A stretch of DNA of 32,930 nucleotides from Pedobacter sp. ASV12 (GTDB lineage Bacteria > Bacteroidota > Bacteroidia > Sphingobacteriales > Sphingobacteriaceae), in the NCBI RefSeq assembly GCF_016429155.1, contig NZ_JAELUC010000041.1, forward strand, positions 1-32,930. The letters run 5' to 3'. Position 1 is the first letter of the stretch; each line of letters begins with the position of its first letter. The position numbers and the translations under genes were made by a program. Below are positions 8,626 through 16,087 of this stretch, piece after piece. The notes beneath the pieces are model-generated. The model was not told the origin of the DNA, did no database searches, and was given only the letters and a program-made list of their open reading frames with translations.

Positions 8626-9255
8626 TTAAGGCTTCTTCATTACTGGTGCAACTGGTTGCTTTTGAATGGTTGCTTTCTTTTTGAAAAGCCTACTTAACCA
8701 ACTAGACTTTGGTTTTGCGGGCTGTAGCACTCCACTTCTATAATTGGTTATGCTTACACTATCCGCACTGATATACCGCCTAAGTCGGCCATTAACCTTC
8801 CCTTGCTTGTAGGTTCCTTCTTCCAATAGGTTGCCCTGCTTATCGTATTTATAGAAACGGCCATTGAGTTCTCCATTGCTGTAGTTGGTCCTTTCTACCA
8901 AAACGCCTTCCTCAGTCCAGCTTTTCCATTCGCCTGTTTTTAAGCCTAACCGAAAATAGCCTTGTTCTTTAAGGTTGCTGTTCAAGTAGAAATCGCTATA
9001 CAATCCATGCAAAAGCTTGCCGCTAAAACCACCTTGGGTAGCTTTGATCTGGTTATGACTAAACCAATAATATTTTTTGTCTGCCTCAGTAAACCTGAGT
9101 TCCTCGTTATCGGGTTGGGCCTGAAAAACTACTTTGTGGTCGTCGTAGCTAATGGTATGCCGATAGGTTGACGGATCAAATAAATCTTTATAGCGTTGCG
9201 CTTTTAATTGGGTACCGAAACCCAAAAACAGCAATAAAAGTAGGTAGCGTTGCAT
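8626..9255 (-). CDS. MORN-repeat (YwqK-like) exported protein
   Basis: A signal peptide (MQRYLLLLLFLGFGTQLKAQ) is followed by an N-terminal region of about 60 residues. MORN_2-type repeats follow (about residues 85-165): GLKTGEWKSWTEEGVLVERT, then NGELNGRFYKYDKQGNLLEE and GKVNGRLRRYISADS. The tail is basic (SRLFKKKATIQK). These repeats form beta-hairpin sheets; databases often label them YwqK-family antitoxin, but there is no toxin partner here, and an envelope-associated binding or scaffold role in the operon is more likely. One base separates its start from the stop of the GspC-like gene. Function unknown beyond the repeat class. Confidence 0.83.
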   Translation of the reverse strand: MQRYLLLLLFLGFGTQLKAQRYKDLFDPSTYRHTISYDDHKVVFQAQPDNEELRFTEADKKYYWFSHNQIKATQGGFSGKLLHGLYSDFYLNSNLKEQGYFRLGLKTGEWKSWTEEGVLVERTNYSNGELNGRFYKYDKQGNLLEEGTYKQGKVNGRLRRYISADSVSITNYRSGVLQPAKPKSSWLSRLFKKKATIQKQPVAPVMKKP

Positions 9256-9256
9256 G

Positions 9257-9754
9257 TTATTTTATTCTAATGTATTTGGTCTCGCCTTGGTACTGTACCT
9301 TTACCGAATCGCCGGTATGTTTGAGCAGTTTTATTCCGTTGGCGCTCTGTCCTTCAGAAAGCATCACTTCTTTGCCATTTACCGATAAGATGGCCAGCTT
9401 TTGTTTGGTAGACGGATTGTTGATGTAGCCGCTATATGAAACTCCGCTCCAGTTTACTTGTGGTTTGGGCATGAAGGGAGGCTGTGGCGAAGCTACATTG
9501 ACCCGTACAGCCGGGACTGTTTTTTCTTCTACAAATCCGGAAGTCGAGCTTGAAAAAGGATTGCGGTAATTCAGATCTAGACTTACCGGATCTTCTTCGT
9601 GGTTGACCATTTTAAAATAGGGAGTTTTGGCTACTGGCCCGGCCATGATGGGCACATCCTCCTCAGAAACAGCCACAAAAATTCGGTAAAATATAATTCC
9701 CCAAACCGCAGCAACACAGGCCATGAGCACATAAGTAAACTTCTTGCTTTTCAT
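9257..9754 (-). CDS. GspC/PilP-like inner-membrane protein of the T2SS-like operon
   Basis: The 165-residue protein has one N-terminal transmembrane helix (about residues 7-28, YVLMACVAAVWGIIFYRIFV), a Pro/Ser-rich linker (about 75-100) and a compact C-terminal beta domain: SGVSYSGYINNPSTKQKLAI, then VNGKEVMLSEGQSANGIKLL and KVQYQGETKYIRIK. This order, and the pattern of a Gly-rich strand followed by a VNG..L.EGQ..NGI.L turn, match the homology region of GspC and the PilP family, which links the inner-membrane platform to the secretin. It lies four bases downstream of the FN3-like lipoprotein gene. No secretin gene is in the window. Assignment is by fold pattern and context, not strong sequence identity. 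Confidence 0.78.
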   Translation of the reverse strand: MKSKKFTYVLMACVAAVWGIIFYRIFVAVSEEDVPIMAGPVAKTPYFKMVNHEEDPVSLDLNYRNPFSSSTSGFVEEKTVPAVRVNVASPQPPFMPKPQVNWSGVSYSGYINNPSTKQKLAILSVNGKEVMLSEGQSANGIKLLKHTGDSVKVQYQGETKYIRIK

Positions 9755-9758
9755 GGGC

Positions 9759-10697
9759 TTACTGCAGGGTAAAAGTAAAAGTATCGCTAAAGTCGCCCTT
9801 ATTGCCGGCTTTATCTATAGCGCGTACTTTCCAGGTCAGGGTTTCACCACTATTGCCCAAATTGAAGGTCTGGGCATTGGTATTTACCATTTGCGGATAA
9901 GAGGAGTTATACACTGTGCCATCGCTTTTGTAAATGATCAGCTCGTATTTTTGGGCATCAGTTATGGCATTCCATGCTAAACTGACAGGCTTGTTTACTA
10001 CTTGTTTATTGGCTGGAGCGGTTAAAACCACTTTTGCAGGTGGCGTGGCATCGAAAGTTAGGGCTCTTACGGCCGACCATTTAGAGGTTTCAGTCGCATT
10101 TTCGGCCCTTACACGCCATTGGTAATTAGCCTCTGCCGGCAAGGTACTTGTAAATGTCGGGTTTTCGGTCAGCACATTAAGGGTAAGGTTGTTTTCGTCG
10201 GCAAAATTGTTTTTGTCTACTTGCAAACGATATTGTGTAGTACCGAATAGTTGGAGCCAATCGTATTTTACATCGGCATTCACAACATATAGCGCATTAG
10301 CCGGTGCAACCAATTGCACCGATTGGTCTTTCAAAGAAGCCGGAAATATGGTAAAGCTTTGGGTGGCATATGGTGTTTGACTGCTGCCGTTTTCGGCCCT
10401 TACGCGCCATTGGTATTGGCCTGGATCTAGGGTATGGGTAAACTTATCTGTTTTTACTACCGTATCGAGCAACAATTTTTCAATGCGGTCAAAACTTGGC
10501 GATACAATCTGTAACCGATATTGCAAGGCATCTTCATGGGTTTGCCACCAAAAAGTTTGCTGATAACTGGTGGTTTCAATATGATCTGATGGCGCCAGCA
10601 AGGCAATACTTTTTTTGCTGAGCGAAGGCTCTATAAATTCTTTGCAGGCCGCACCAAAGAGTACGACTACAAACAAAAGCGAAAGCATTTTTTTCAT
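9759..10697 (-). CDS. Lipoprotein with three fibronectin III-like domains
   Basis: The N-terminus MKKMLSLLFVVVLFGAACKE has a lipobox ending in Cys18, so it is an envelope lipoprotein. Three FN3-like units follow, each ending in the same motif: YQWRVRAENGSS (about residue 95), YQWRVRAENATE (about 195) and LTWKVRAIDKAGNKGDFSD (near 290), with Y.L.I/V strands before each. FN3 domains in this setting bind proteins or glycans. It follows the LytTR gene by 12 bases and precedes the GspC-like gene by 4, so it could be an outer-membrane partner (pilotin-like or secretin-associated) of the system; that part is inference. Confidence 0.86.
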   Translation of the reverse strand: MKKMLSLLFVVVLFGAACKEFIEPSLSKKSIALLAPSDHIETTSYQQTFWWQTHEDALQYRLQIVSPSFDRIEKLLLDTVVKTDKFTHTLDPGQYQWRVRAENGSSQTPYATQSFTIFPASLKDQSVQLVAPANALYVVNADVKYDWLQLFGTTQYRLQVDKNNFADENNLTLNVLTENPTFTSTLPAEANYQWRVRAENATETSKWSAVRALTFDATPPAKVVLTAPANKQVVNKPVSLAWNAITDAQKYELIIYKSDGTVYNSSYPQMVNTNAQTFNLGNSGETLTWKVRAIDKAGNKGDFSDTFTFTLQ

Positions 10698-10709
10698 TTA
10701 GCTACAAAT

Positions 10710-11537
10710 TTAAAACAAGACTGACCAGAAGTCTTTGAAATCGAAGTCGTTAAGCAATCCGGTATAAAACACTAATAGGCTTACTAAAGTAGAATAATCT
10801 AGCGATTGAAAATAATTTTTCTGTTTTTTGATGAGCTTTTGGCTTTTGAAATCAAAGAAAGCCTTGCGATAGGTACTGCCTACCAATATTTTGTTCTTGT
10901 CGTTTCCGTTCAGAAAAATGGTATTGCCTTCAATAGCGGTTACTTTTTCGTAATTGATCATGAAAGATTTATGCACCCTTATGAAATGGCTCGACAACAG
11001 GCTGTCTTCCACTTCCTTCATGGTGTTATGGCAAGGCAGTTCGCGACCATCCGTCATGTGCAAAATCACATAATTTTTAAAGGCCTCGATGTAGCATATT
11101 TCATTGCATTTTACCAAAAGTTCCTTTTGTCCCTTCGCATCTGCACGGATAAAAAAAGATTCGGTAATGCGACCAGCCCTTTTTTGGAATTGAGAAAAAT
11201 TGACGAATTTATTGATGCTCTTTTCAAACCTTTCTTGTGTTAAGGGCAGCAAAAGATAATCGAAAGCGAAAGCTTCAAAGGCATCATAGGCTTCTTCTAC
11301 CTTTGATGAGACAAAAATAATGGCCGAAGATCGACTCATAGAAACAAGGGTTGCTTTGTTTTTTTCAATCAAGCCCGCGTCTATAAATATAATGGCGGGT
11401 TTGATGGCTCCAACGGTTATCGAACTGGCCGACAAGTCACTTGTTGCTCCTTTTAGCAATAAGAGTGACGAATGCTCAACAAGTTCCCTTATCATCTTAT
11501 TCGTGCAAAGCTGCCCAATGATGTAGCAATTAATCAT
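10710..11537 (-). CDS. LytTR DNA-binding regulator with degenerate receiver domain (275 aa)
   Basis: The C-terminal half is a clear LytTR domain (about residues 123-232): ESFFIRADAKGQKELLVKCN, EICYIEAFKNYVILH, then SSHFIRVHKSFMIN and ILVGSTYRKAFFD. The N-terminal 115 residues look like a receiver: Asp53 is present (AIIFIDAGL), but the acidic pair expected at 7-8 is I-G and the conserved Lys of the TKP motif is missing (DYLLLPLT near residue 97). It may therefore act without phosphorylation. An extra tail of about 35 residues (NYFQSLDYSTLVSLLVFYTG onward) follows LytTR. It is the first gene of the T2SS-like operon and probably its local regulator. Confidence 0.9.
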   Translation of the reverse strand: MINCYIIGQLCTNKMIRELVEHSSLLLLKGATSDLSASSITVGAIKPAIIFIDAGLIEKNKATLVSMSRSSAIIFVSSKVEEAYDAFEAFAFDYLLLPLTQERFEKSINKFVNFSQFQKRAGRITESFFIRADAKGQKELLVKCNEICYIEAFKNYVILHMTDGRELPCHNTMKEVEDSLLSSHFIRVHKSFMINYEKVTAIEGNTIFLNGNDKNKILVGSTYRKAFFDFKSQKLIKKQKNYFQSLDYSTLVSLLVFYTGLLNDFDFKDFWSVLF

Positions 11538-11815
11538 AGATAAATGTATTTAGCAGAAAACCAAGGGACGGTTTAAATTTAATTGGCGAAACAAAACTTG
11601 TAAAGTTGGTTATCGCGTGGAGATCGGTGCTGGACTAAGTGTTTCATACATGGATCATTTGATTTGTATTAACCTAATATAAATAGATAAAAAATCTGAA
11701 CAAAAAAATTTAACATCTCCTAACCATATTTTTAGAGAGGATGGAATTAAAGGCTTTTTTCCATAATGCTTTGTTAAATTATCCTGGTTTTATTAGCTGA
11801 ATGACGGCACTCCAC
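11538..11815. other. Gene-free AT-rich region upstream of the LytTR/T2SS-like operon
   Basis: This interval must hold the promoter of the nine-gene minus-strand operon. It is AT-rich (notably 11660-11760) with A runs, but I find no exact minus-strand TAnnTTTG box and no gene. It ends against the terminator of the subtilisin gene. Confidence 0.5.
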
Positions 11816-11850
11816 AAAAAAGCCCCCCGATTTAGTCGGAGGGCTTTCTT
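11816..11850 (-). terminator. Rho-independent terminator of the subtilisin gene
   Basis: On the minus strand AAAGCCCTCCGA, loop CTAAA, TCGGGGGGCTTTTTT form a GC-rich stem with one mismatch, followed by a run of six T. It sits about 17 bases past the stop codon of the S8 peptidase gene and ends its transcript before the T2SS-like operon promoter region. Confidence 0.88.
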
Positions 11851-11866
11851 ATACCTTAGCCATAGC

Positions 11867-13453
11867 CTATTTGTAGGTAGCGGCCAATTTTAATGCATTG
11901 TAGGCATTTACGATGCCTCCTGTAACGCACAAGTCGGCGAACGGAATGCTTACCGTATCGGCACCGTTCATGTTGTTTACATTGTGGTTTACCTTGGTTA
12001 CCGATTTCATGATGATTTCTTTTACCTGAACTGCGGTTAGCTTAGGATAGTAAGAACGGATGAGCGCGGCCAAACCGCTTACCACTGGAGCGGCCATACT
12101 GGTTCCGTCTTCTTCCTTGTACTGGTTGTTGTCTGGAACGGTTGACCTAATGCTCACTCCAGGGGCAAAAACATCGACGCTGGTTTTGCCATAGTTAGAA
12201 AAAGGCGCCTTGAGCTGGTCGCCATCCAATGGACCCGAAGCACCTACGGTAATCCAAGAGCTGGCTACGCCACCATCCAAATATTTGTTGGTCGGGAAAT
12301 TTTTCTCTACATCTATGTTCTGGTTTTCGTTGCCCGCGGCATGTACCAATAGTACGTCTTTGCTCACGGCATATTTTACGGCCTCATCAACCGCGGCCTT
12401 ATCCCATGAGTAGGCTTTTCCAAAGCTCATGTTAATCACCTTGGCACCATTATCAGCGGCGTAACGGATGGCATTGGCTACATCCTTATCGCGCTCGTCG
12501 CCATTTGGCGTATTGCGCACCCCCATGATCAGCACATTATCGGCCACACCTTTAATGCCGATATTATTGGTCCGATCGGCCGCAATAATACCAGATACGT
12601 GCGAACCATGCAGAGCGTCGGGGCCCTTGATATCGTTATTGCCATAAAAACGCTCCTTGCTGTTGTTCGGATCATCGCCAACAATCGACCTCGGATCATA
12701 CTCCAAATTATAGTTATAGTTAACCTGATTGTAATAATACTTATAGCCTTCGGCAATCTGGCTTTCGTAAAAAGTCTTAAAGTCGTCGCCTTTCAAATTG
12801 TCGATAATAGCCTCCTTGATACGGCCATCCAACTGTGTTTGGGGCTTGAAATTCTTGAAATCGTCGAGCGTAGGATTCTCTTTGCCGATTTTCTTCACTA
12901 CTGCATCCAAGGCATTTTTAAAGCCGGTAATACCCGCCAAGTTACTTTTTGCAGTACCGAGTTCTTTTTCCAATTCGGTTCTGTTTTTGATAAAGGTATC
13001 ATAGGCCTCTTTATCTTTGGGCGCCACCGTACTGGCCGTTACATTGGCAAAGCGAGCGGCATCCCTGCGTACCAAGCGGGTCAGTTCAAGCGCTTCAAAC
13101 TCTACAGAACCTTTGGGCCCGCCCAAGAAATTCCACCCATGTACATCGTCTGCATAACCATTTTTATCATCATCAATACCATTGCCTGCAATTTCTTTTT
13201 TGTTGGTCCAGATTACTCTTTTCAGGTCTTCATGGTTCAAATCAACACCACCATCCAATACAGCCACAATTACCGGAACTGATTTTTTTCCTTTCAGCAG
13301 TTCTTTATAGGCCTTTTCGGTACTGATGCCAAAAACACTGTCGGTTTTAAGGTCGAGGTTCTGCCAATTTTCCTTTTGCTGGGCATTGGCTATAAAAGAG
13401 ATCGATGCCACCAGCGACAGCGAAAAGACTTTTCTTAAAAAATTTTTATTCAT
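11867..13453 (-). CDS. Secreted subtilisin-family (S8) serine peptidase
   Basis: A signal peptide (MNKNFLRKVFSLSLVASISF..ANA) precedes an S8 catalytic domain with the full triad: Asp67 (VAVLDGGVDLNHEDL), His282 (HGSHVSGIIAADRTNN), Ser452 (DGTSMAAPVVSGLAALI), and the oxyanion Asn375 (HAAGNENQN). The spacing between Asp and His is about 215 residues instead of about 32 in subtilisin, because of a charged, helical insert (about residues 110-265) seen in a Bacteroidota subgroup of S8 peptidases. There is no recognisable C-terminal sorting domain; the protein ends soon after the catalytic domain, so it is likely periplasmic or exported by another route. It is transcribed alone and ends in a strong terminator. 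Confidence 0.95.
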   Translation of the reverse strand: MNKNFLRKVFSLSLVASISFIANAQQKENWQNLDLKTDSVFGISTEKAYKELLKGKKSVPVIVAVLDGGVDLNHEDLKRVIWTNKKEIAGNGIDDDKNGYADDVHGWNFLGGPKGSVEFEALELTRLVRRDAARFANVTASTVAPKDKEAYDTFIKNRTELEKELGTAKSNLAGITGFKNALDAVVKKIGKENPTLDDFKNFKPQTQLDGRIKEAIIDNLKGDDFKTFYESQIAEGYKYYYNQVNYNYNLEYDPRSIVGDDPNNSKERFYGNNDIKGPDALHGSHVSGIIAADRTNNIGIKGVADNVLIMGVRNTPNGDERDKDVANAIRYAADNGAKVINMSFGKAYSWDKAAVDEAVKYAVSKDVLLVHAAGNENQNIDVEKNFPTNKYLDGGVASSWITVGASGPLDGDQLKAPFSNYGKTSVDVFAPGVSIRSTVPDNNQYKEEDGTSMAAPVVSGLAALIRSYYPKLTAVQVKEIIMKSVTKVNHNVNNMNGADTVSIPFADLCVTGGIVNAYNALKLAATYK

Positions 13454-13520
13454 AAAATTAATCTGTATTAAAAGTGGAAAACGGTTTGATGTCTTGATTT
13501 ATTATTTGATTAGGTTAGCT

Positions 13521-14099
13521 TCATTCAACAATAATGCCGTAATTGACCAATAGCCCGGCCAAGCCATCGGCGGCAAATTTGGTTTTGCGTAATTGGTTCC
13601 TTTCGGGATCAATGATAAAACTGTGGGAAGTTACAAAATTGGCCTCGTTAAGTATGGTATGCATAAACACGGCCCCGCTTAAATCGCAATGGTCGAACCT
13701 GGCCAAGGTGAGGTCGCTTTCAGAAAAATCGGTTCCCTTTAACGAACAGCGATCAAAACGGCTTTTACGGTTCTTCTTTTTCATAAAGGCCGCATAGTCC
13801 AAAATACAATTGTCGAAATCGATACTGAACAAAAAATCTTTTGCATTCGAAAAATCGGCACCCACCATCTTGCAGTGGCTAAACCGCACCTGATCGAAAC
13901 CAATGGAGCCAAATTTAGCCATGCTCAGGTTGCACCCTTCGAAGGTGCATTGGCTAAAATTGCAGCCTCTGAAATCATTATCGGTAAAATCGCAGTTTTT
14001 GAAAGTGCAACCGTCAAATTGCGTATCTCTGGTGCCAGTGGCCGGAAAGGGAACTTTTTCAAATAGCTGGTCTACGTAATAAATGCTTTCTTCTGCCAT
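13521..14099 (-). CDS. Pentapeptide-repeat protein (192 aa)
   Basis: From about residue 25 to 155 nearly every fifth residue is Phe or Leu in the A/C-D/N-F-x-x pattern: TQFDGCTFKNCDFTDNDFRG, then CNFSQCTFEGCNLSMAKFGS and later DRCSLKGTDFSESDLTLARF. This gives a right-handed quadrilateral beta-helix. Cys-rich repeats (GCNF, KNCDF) and the size resemble Qnr/McbG proteins, which mimic DNA and protect gyrase, but such similarity is general for the fold and I would not claim quinolone resistance. No signal peptide; cytosolic. It ends about 65 bases before the start of the subtilisin gene on the same strand, without a terminator between. Confidence 0.9.
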   Translation of the reverse strand: MAEESIYYVDQLFEKVPFPATGTRDTQFDGCTFKNCDFTDNDFRGCNFSQCTFEGCNLSMAKFGSIGFDQVRFSHCKMVGADFSNAKDFLFSIDFDNCILDYAAFMKKKNRKSRFDRCSLKGTDFSESDLTLARFDHCDLSGAVFMHTILNEANFVTSHSFIIDPERNQLRKTKFAADGLAGLLVNYGIIVE

Positions 14100-14331
14100 A
14101 AATTAAGAATAGGCATGCAAATTAGCAAATTATCTCGAGCTTAGCATAGGCGAAATACGTTCGTTGGTTTATTATTCAATTGCCAAATTGTTGAAGCAGT
14201 CAATCGAAACAAGCGTTAAACCTATTGCTCAATATTTAAATTGTATAGCCATTAATCCCGTTGCCAGATTGTTGATCGCTTTCGATAAACTGCCAACTAA
14301 AAACCGCTAGCCGAATGCTGTCAACCCTAAA
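14100..14331. other. Intergenic region with two copies of a 14-base direct repeat
   Basis: TGCCAAATTGTTGA (14181-14194) and TGCCAGATTGTTGA (14262-14275) differ at one base and lie 81 bases apart; a weaker third match (GGCAGATTGTTT) occurs near 14711-14722 upstream of the receiver gene. No gene or RNA is recognised here. Confidence 0.35.
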
Positions 14332-14691
14332 TTAGGCAATCAACCGCTTAATTCTGCTTTCGATATCGTCCAAATCGAACGGCTTGCTGATGTAATCGTC
14401 GGGGGTGGCCATTTCGCTCATCTGCTTGCTTCTTACATTGGCCGACATTACAATTACCGGAATATGTTTGGTAAAGGCATCGTTCTTCAAATCGTGGCAG
14501 ATTTCAATGCCATTGCCATCGGGCAGCATCACATCTAAAATGAAAAGATCGGGGATAGAATCCTTCAGTTTTTTCTTCATTTCCTTAAAAGTAGAAGAAA
14601 GTTGAAGATCGTAGCCTTCGTCTTTGAGCAAAAATTCGATGATGTAACCTATATCTTTATCATCTTCTAAAATGTGTATCCGTTTTTTCAT
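14332..14691 (-). CDS. Single-domain response regulator receiver protein
   Basis: I start the gene at the ATG at 14691 (MKKRIHILEDDKDIGYIIEF), giving 119 residues; a longer frame back to 14733 adds 14 residues that do not fit the family. Receiver residues are all present: acidic cluster E9-D10-D11, phospho-acceptor Asp53 (FILDVMLPDGNG), Ser83 (VMSAN) and Lys103 (DDYISKPFD). There is no output domain, so it acts as a CheY/Spo0F-type phosphorelay shuttle or protein-binding switch. It follows the MFS transporter gene by 62 bases on the same strand. No histidine kinase is encoded in the window. Confidence 0.93.
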   Translation of the reverse strand: MKKRIHILEDDKDIGYIIEFLLKDEGYDLQLSSTFKEMKKKLKDSIPDLFILDVMLPDGNGIEICHDLKNDAFTKHIPVIVMSANVRSKQMSEMATPDDYISKPFDLDDIESRIKRLIA

Positions 14692-14753
14692 GTATAAAAA
14701 ACAAATCGACTGGCAGATTGTTTGGGGCTGCAATCAGATTTTCGGCATATTTT

Positions 14754-15980
14754 TTAAATCGATGGCTGTTCGGCCTCTATCGTTTTGATCTTCAATCGGC
14801 TATAGCCAAGGGCACAAAGCAACAGCAAAACAGTAATGCCTATCCAAAGCGGATTATAGCCAAATTTTTCGGCCAAGTAAAAACCGCTGGTAGGCCCTAT
14901 CACCTGGGCAACCGACCAGCTGATGGTATATCCGGCCGCATAGAGGCCTCGGTTAAATTCGTTGCTTCGCTTAATGACAAAAGTATTGATGAAAGGCATA
15001 GAAAACATCTCGCCAAAGGTAAAACATACAATACTGAGCAGGGCCAGCAGTACTGGCATAAATTTGGGCAGCAGCAACACCGCAAACGAACTACTGACAA
15101 CCAGCACACCGGTTACAATGTAAAAGATAGGCGAACGCTTGTTTTCGATCTTACTTATCATTACCATTTCGAATAAGGCAATGATCACGCCGTTGAGCCC
15201 CAAAATCAGGCCGATACGTGCCTCATTCAAATGCCATACTTCTTTATAAAATACGGGCACTACCCTGAACATCAGAAAAAAGCAAGTCGCAAACACAGTG
15301 GTCAGCAAAATAAACTTGATAAACAGCGCATCCCGCCAAGGCTTCCGCACCACGATGCCTTTCATTTTTTCTTGTACGGCTTTTCTAAAACCCTTTACCG
15401 CTGGCAGAAAAACCAAAATACTGATGCCCACCAAGATGCTTACTACGCCATCAACTATAAACAGCAAGGGGTAATCGAAAGAAGCGATAATGCCACCCAT
15501 GCTTACCCCAAAAGCCCAGCCCATGTTGGTCGCCAATCGGTTTAGCGAGTATGAACGGGTTTCCTTGCCTGGCGCGGCGTAAGCGGCGATGGCGGTAAAA
15601 TTGGCCGGACGAAAGGCTTCGGAGAAAAAACTGATCACAAAAGCCAATAAGCACAGGGTTTCGAAGTGCCTGATCTGCGAAAACAGCAGGAAAAAGGAAC
15701 CGCCGATCAGCGACGCCAAAATCTGCACTGGCCTAAAGCCAAAAACATCGGTAAGCTTGCCTCCTGCCGAAGCTCCAAAAATAGAGCCCACGCCAAAAAT
15801 AGAAATGATAATACCCGCATCGGAGCCCGGCCGGTGCAGCGCCTGGGTAACGTACAACCCCATAAACGGAACGGCCATGTAGCCACAGCGATTAATTAAA
15901 ATCACGATGCTCAGTAGCCAGGTTTCACGACTTAAACCCGAAAAGGAAGTTTTGTAGGCATTAAAAATTTGGCGGAACAT
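14754..15980 (-). CDS. Major facilitator superfamily transporter (12 TM)
   Basis: Start chosen at 15980 (MFRQIFNAYKTSFSGLSRET), seven codons inside the longest frame, because a TAATTTTG -7 box lies at 15999-16006. About 408 residues with twelve hydrophobic helices. The first helices read WLLSIVILINRCGYMAVPFM and the loop 2-3 region has the MFS signature shape GASAGGKLTDVFGFRPVQIL (G-x-L-x-D-x-x-G-x-R). A central cytoplasmic loop (about 190-220) is basic. Substrate is not predictable; the overall pattern resembles multidrug-efflux type MFS members. Divergent from the DUF2130 gene. Confidence 0.92.
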   Translation of the reverse strand: MFRQIFNAYKTSFSGLSRETWLLSIVILINRCGYMAVPFMGLYVTQALHRPGSDAGIIISIFGVGSIFGASAGGKLTDVFGFRPVQILASLIGGSFFLLFSQIRHFETLCLLAFVISFFSEAFRPANFTAIAAYAAPGKETRSYSLNRLATNMGWAFGVSMGGIIASFDYPLLFIVDGVVSILVGISILVFLPAVKGFRKAVQEKMKGIVVRKPWRDALFIKFILLTTVFATCFFLMFRVVPVFYKEVWHLNEARIGLILGLNGVIIALFEMVMISKIENKRSPIFYIVTGVLVVSSSFAVLLLPKFMPVLLALLSIVCFTFGEMFSMPFINTFVIKRSNEFNRGLYAAGYTISWSVAQVIGPTSGFYLAEKFGYNPLWIGITVLLLLCALGYSRLKIKTIEAEQPSI

Positions 15981-15998
15981 AAGGAGGGGTCTTGTTCC

Positions 15999-16006
15999 CA
16001 AAATTA
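15999..16006 (-). promoter_or_regulatory. Bacteroidota -7 box for the MFS gene
   Basis: The minus strand reads TAATTTTG, an exact TAnnTTTG match, 19 bases upstream of the chosen ATG at 15980. A clear -33 TTTG is not seen at the expected distance. Confidence 0.4.
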
Positions 16007-16041
16007 GACAATAGCCAGTTAAATCCTATGTATAATTTCCG

Positions 16042-16049
16042 TATTTTTG
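16042..16049 (+). promoter_or_regulatory. Bacteroidota -7 box for the DUF2130 gene
   Basis: TATTTTTG fits TAnnTTTG and lies 38 bases before the ATG at 16088, a normal leader length. It supports the start at 16088 and not the in-frame ATG at 15992, which is upstream of the box. No good -33 TTTG found. Confidence 0.42.
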
Positions 16050-16087
16050 AATTCGTCCAAAATCCAGGCACGTCCAAAACACGAACC

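Noticed and set aside
8626..9255. Antitoxin role for the MORN (YwqK-like) protein
   Set aside because: It has a signal peptide, no toxin neighbour, and sits in a secretion-like operon; the label comes from repeat similarity only.
12599..13282. A 227-codon open frame on the plus strand
   Set aside because: It is fully antisense to the subtilisin gene, whose triad and signal peptide are unambiguous, and its protein shows no recognisable pattern.
13521..14099. Quinolone resistance (Qnr) assignment for the pentapeptide protein
   Set aside because: The repeat fold alone does not show gyrase protection; loops typical for Qnr cannot be confirmed by eye.
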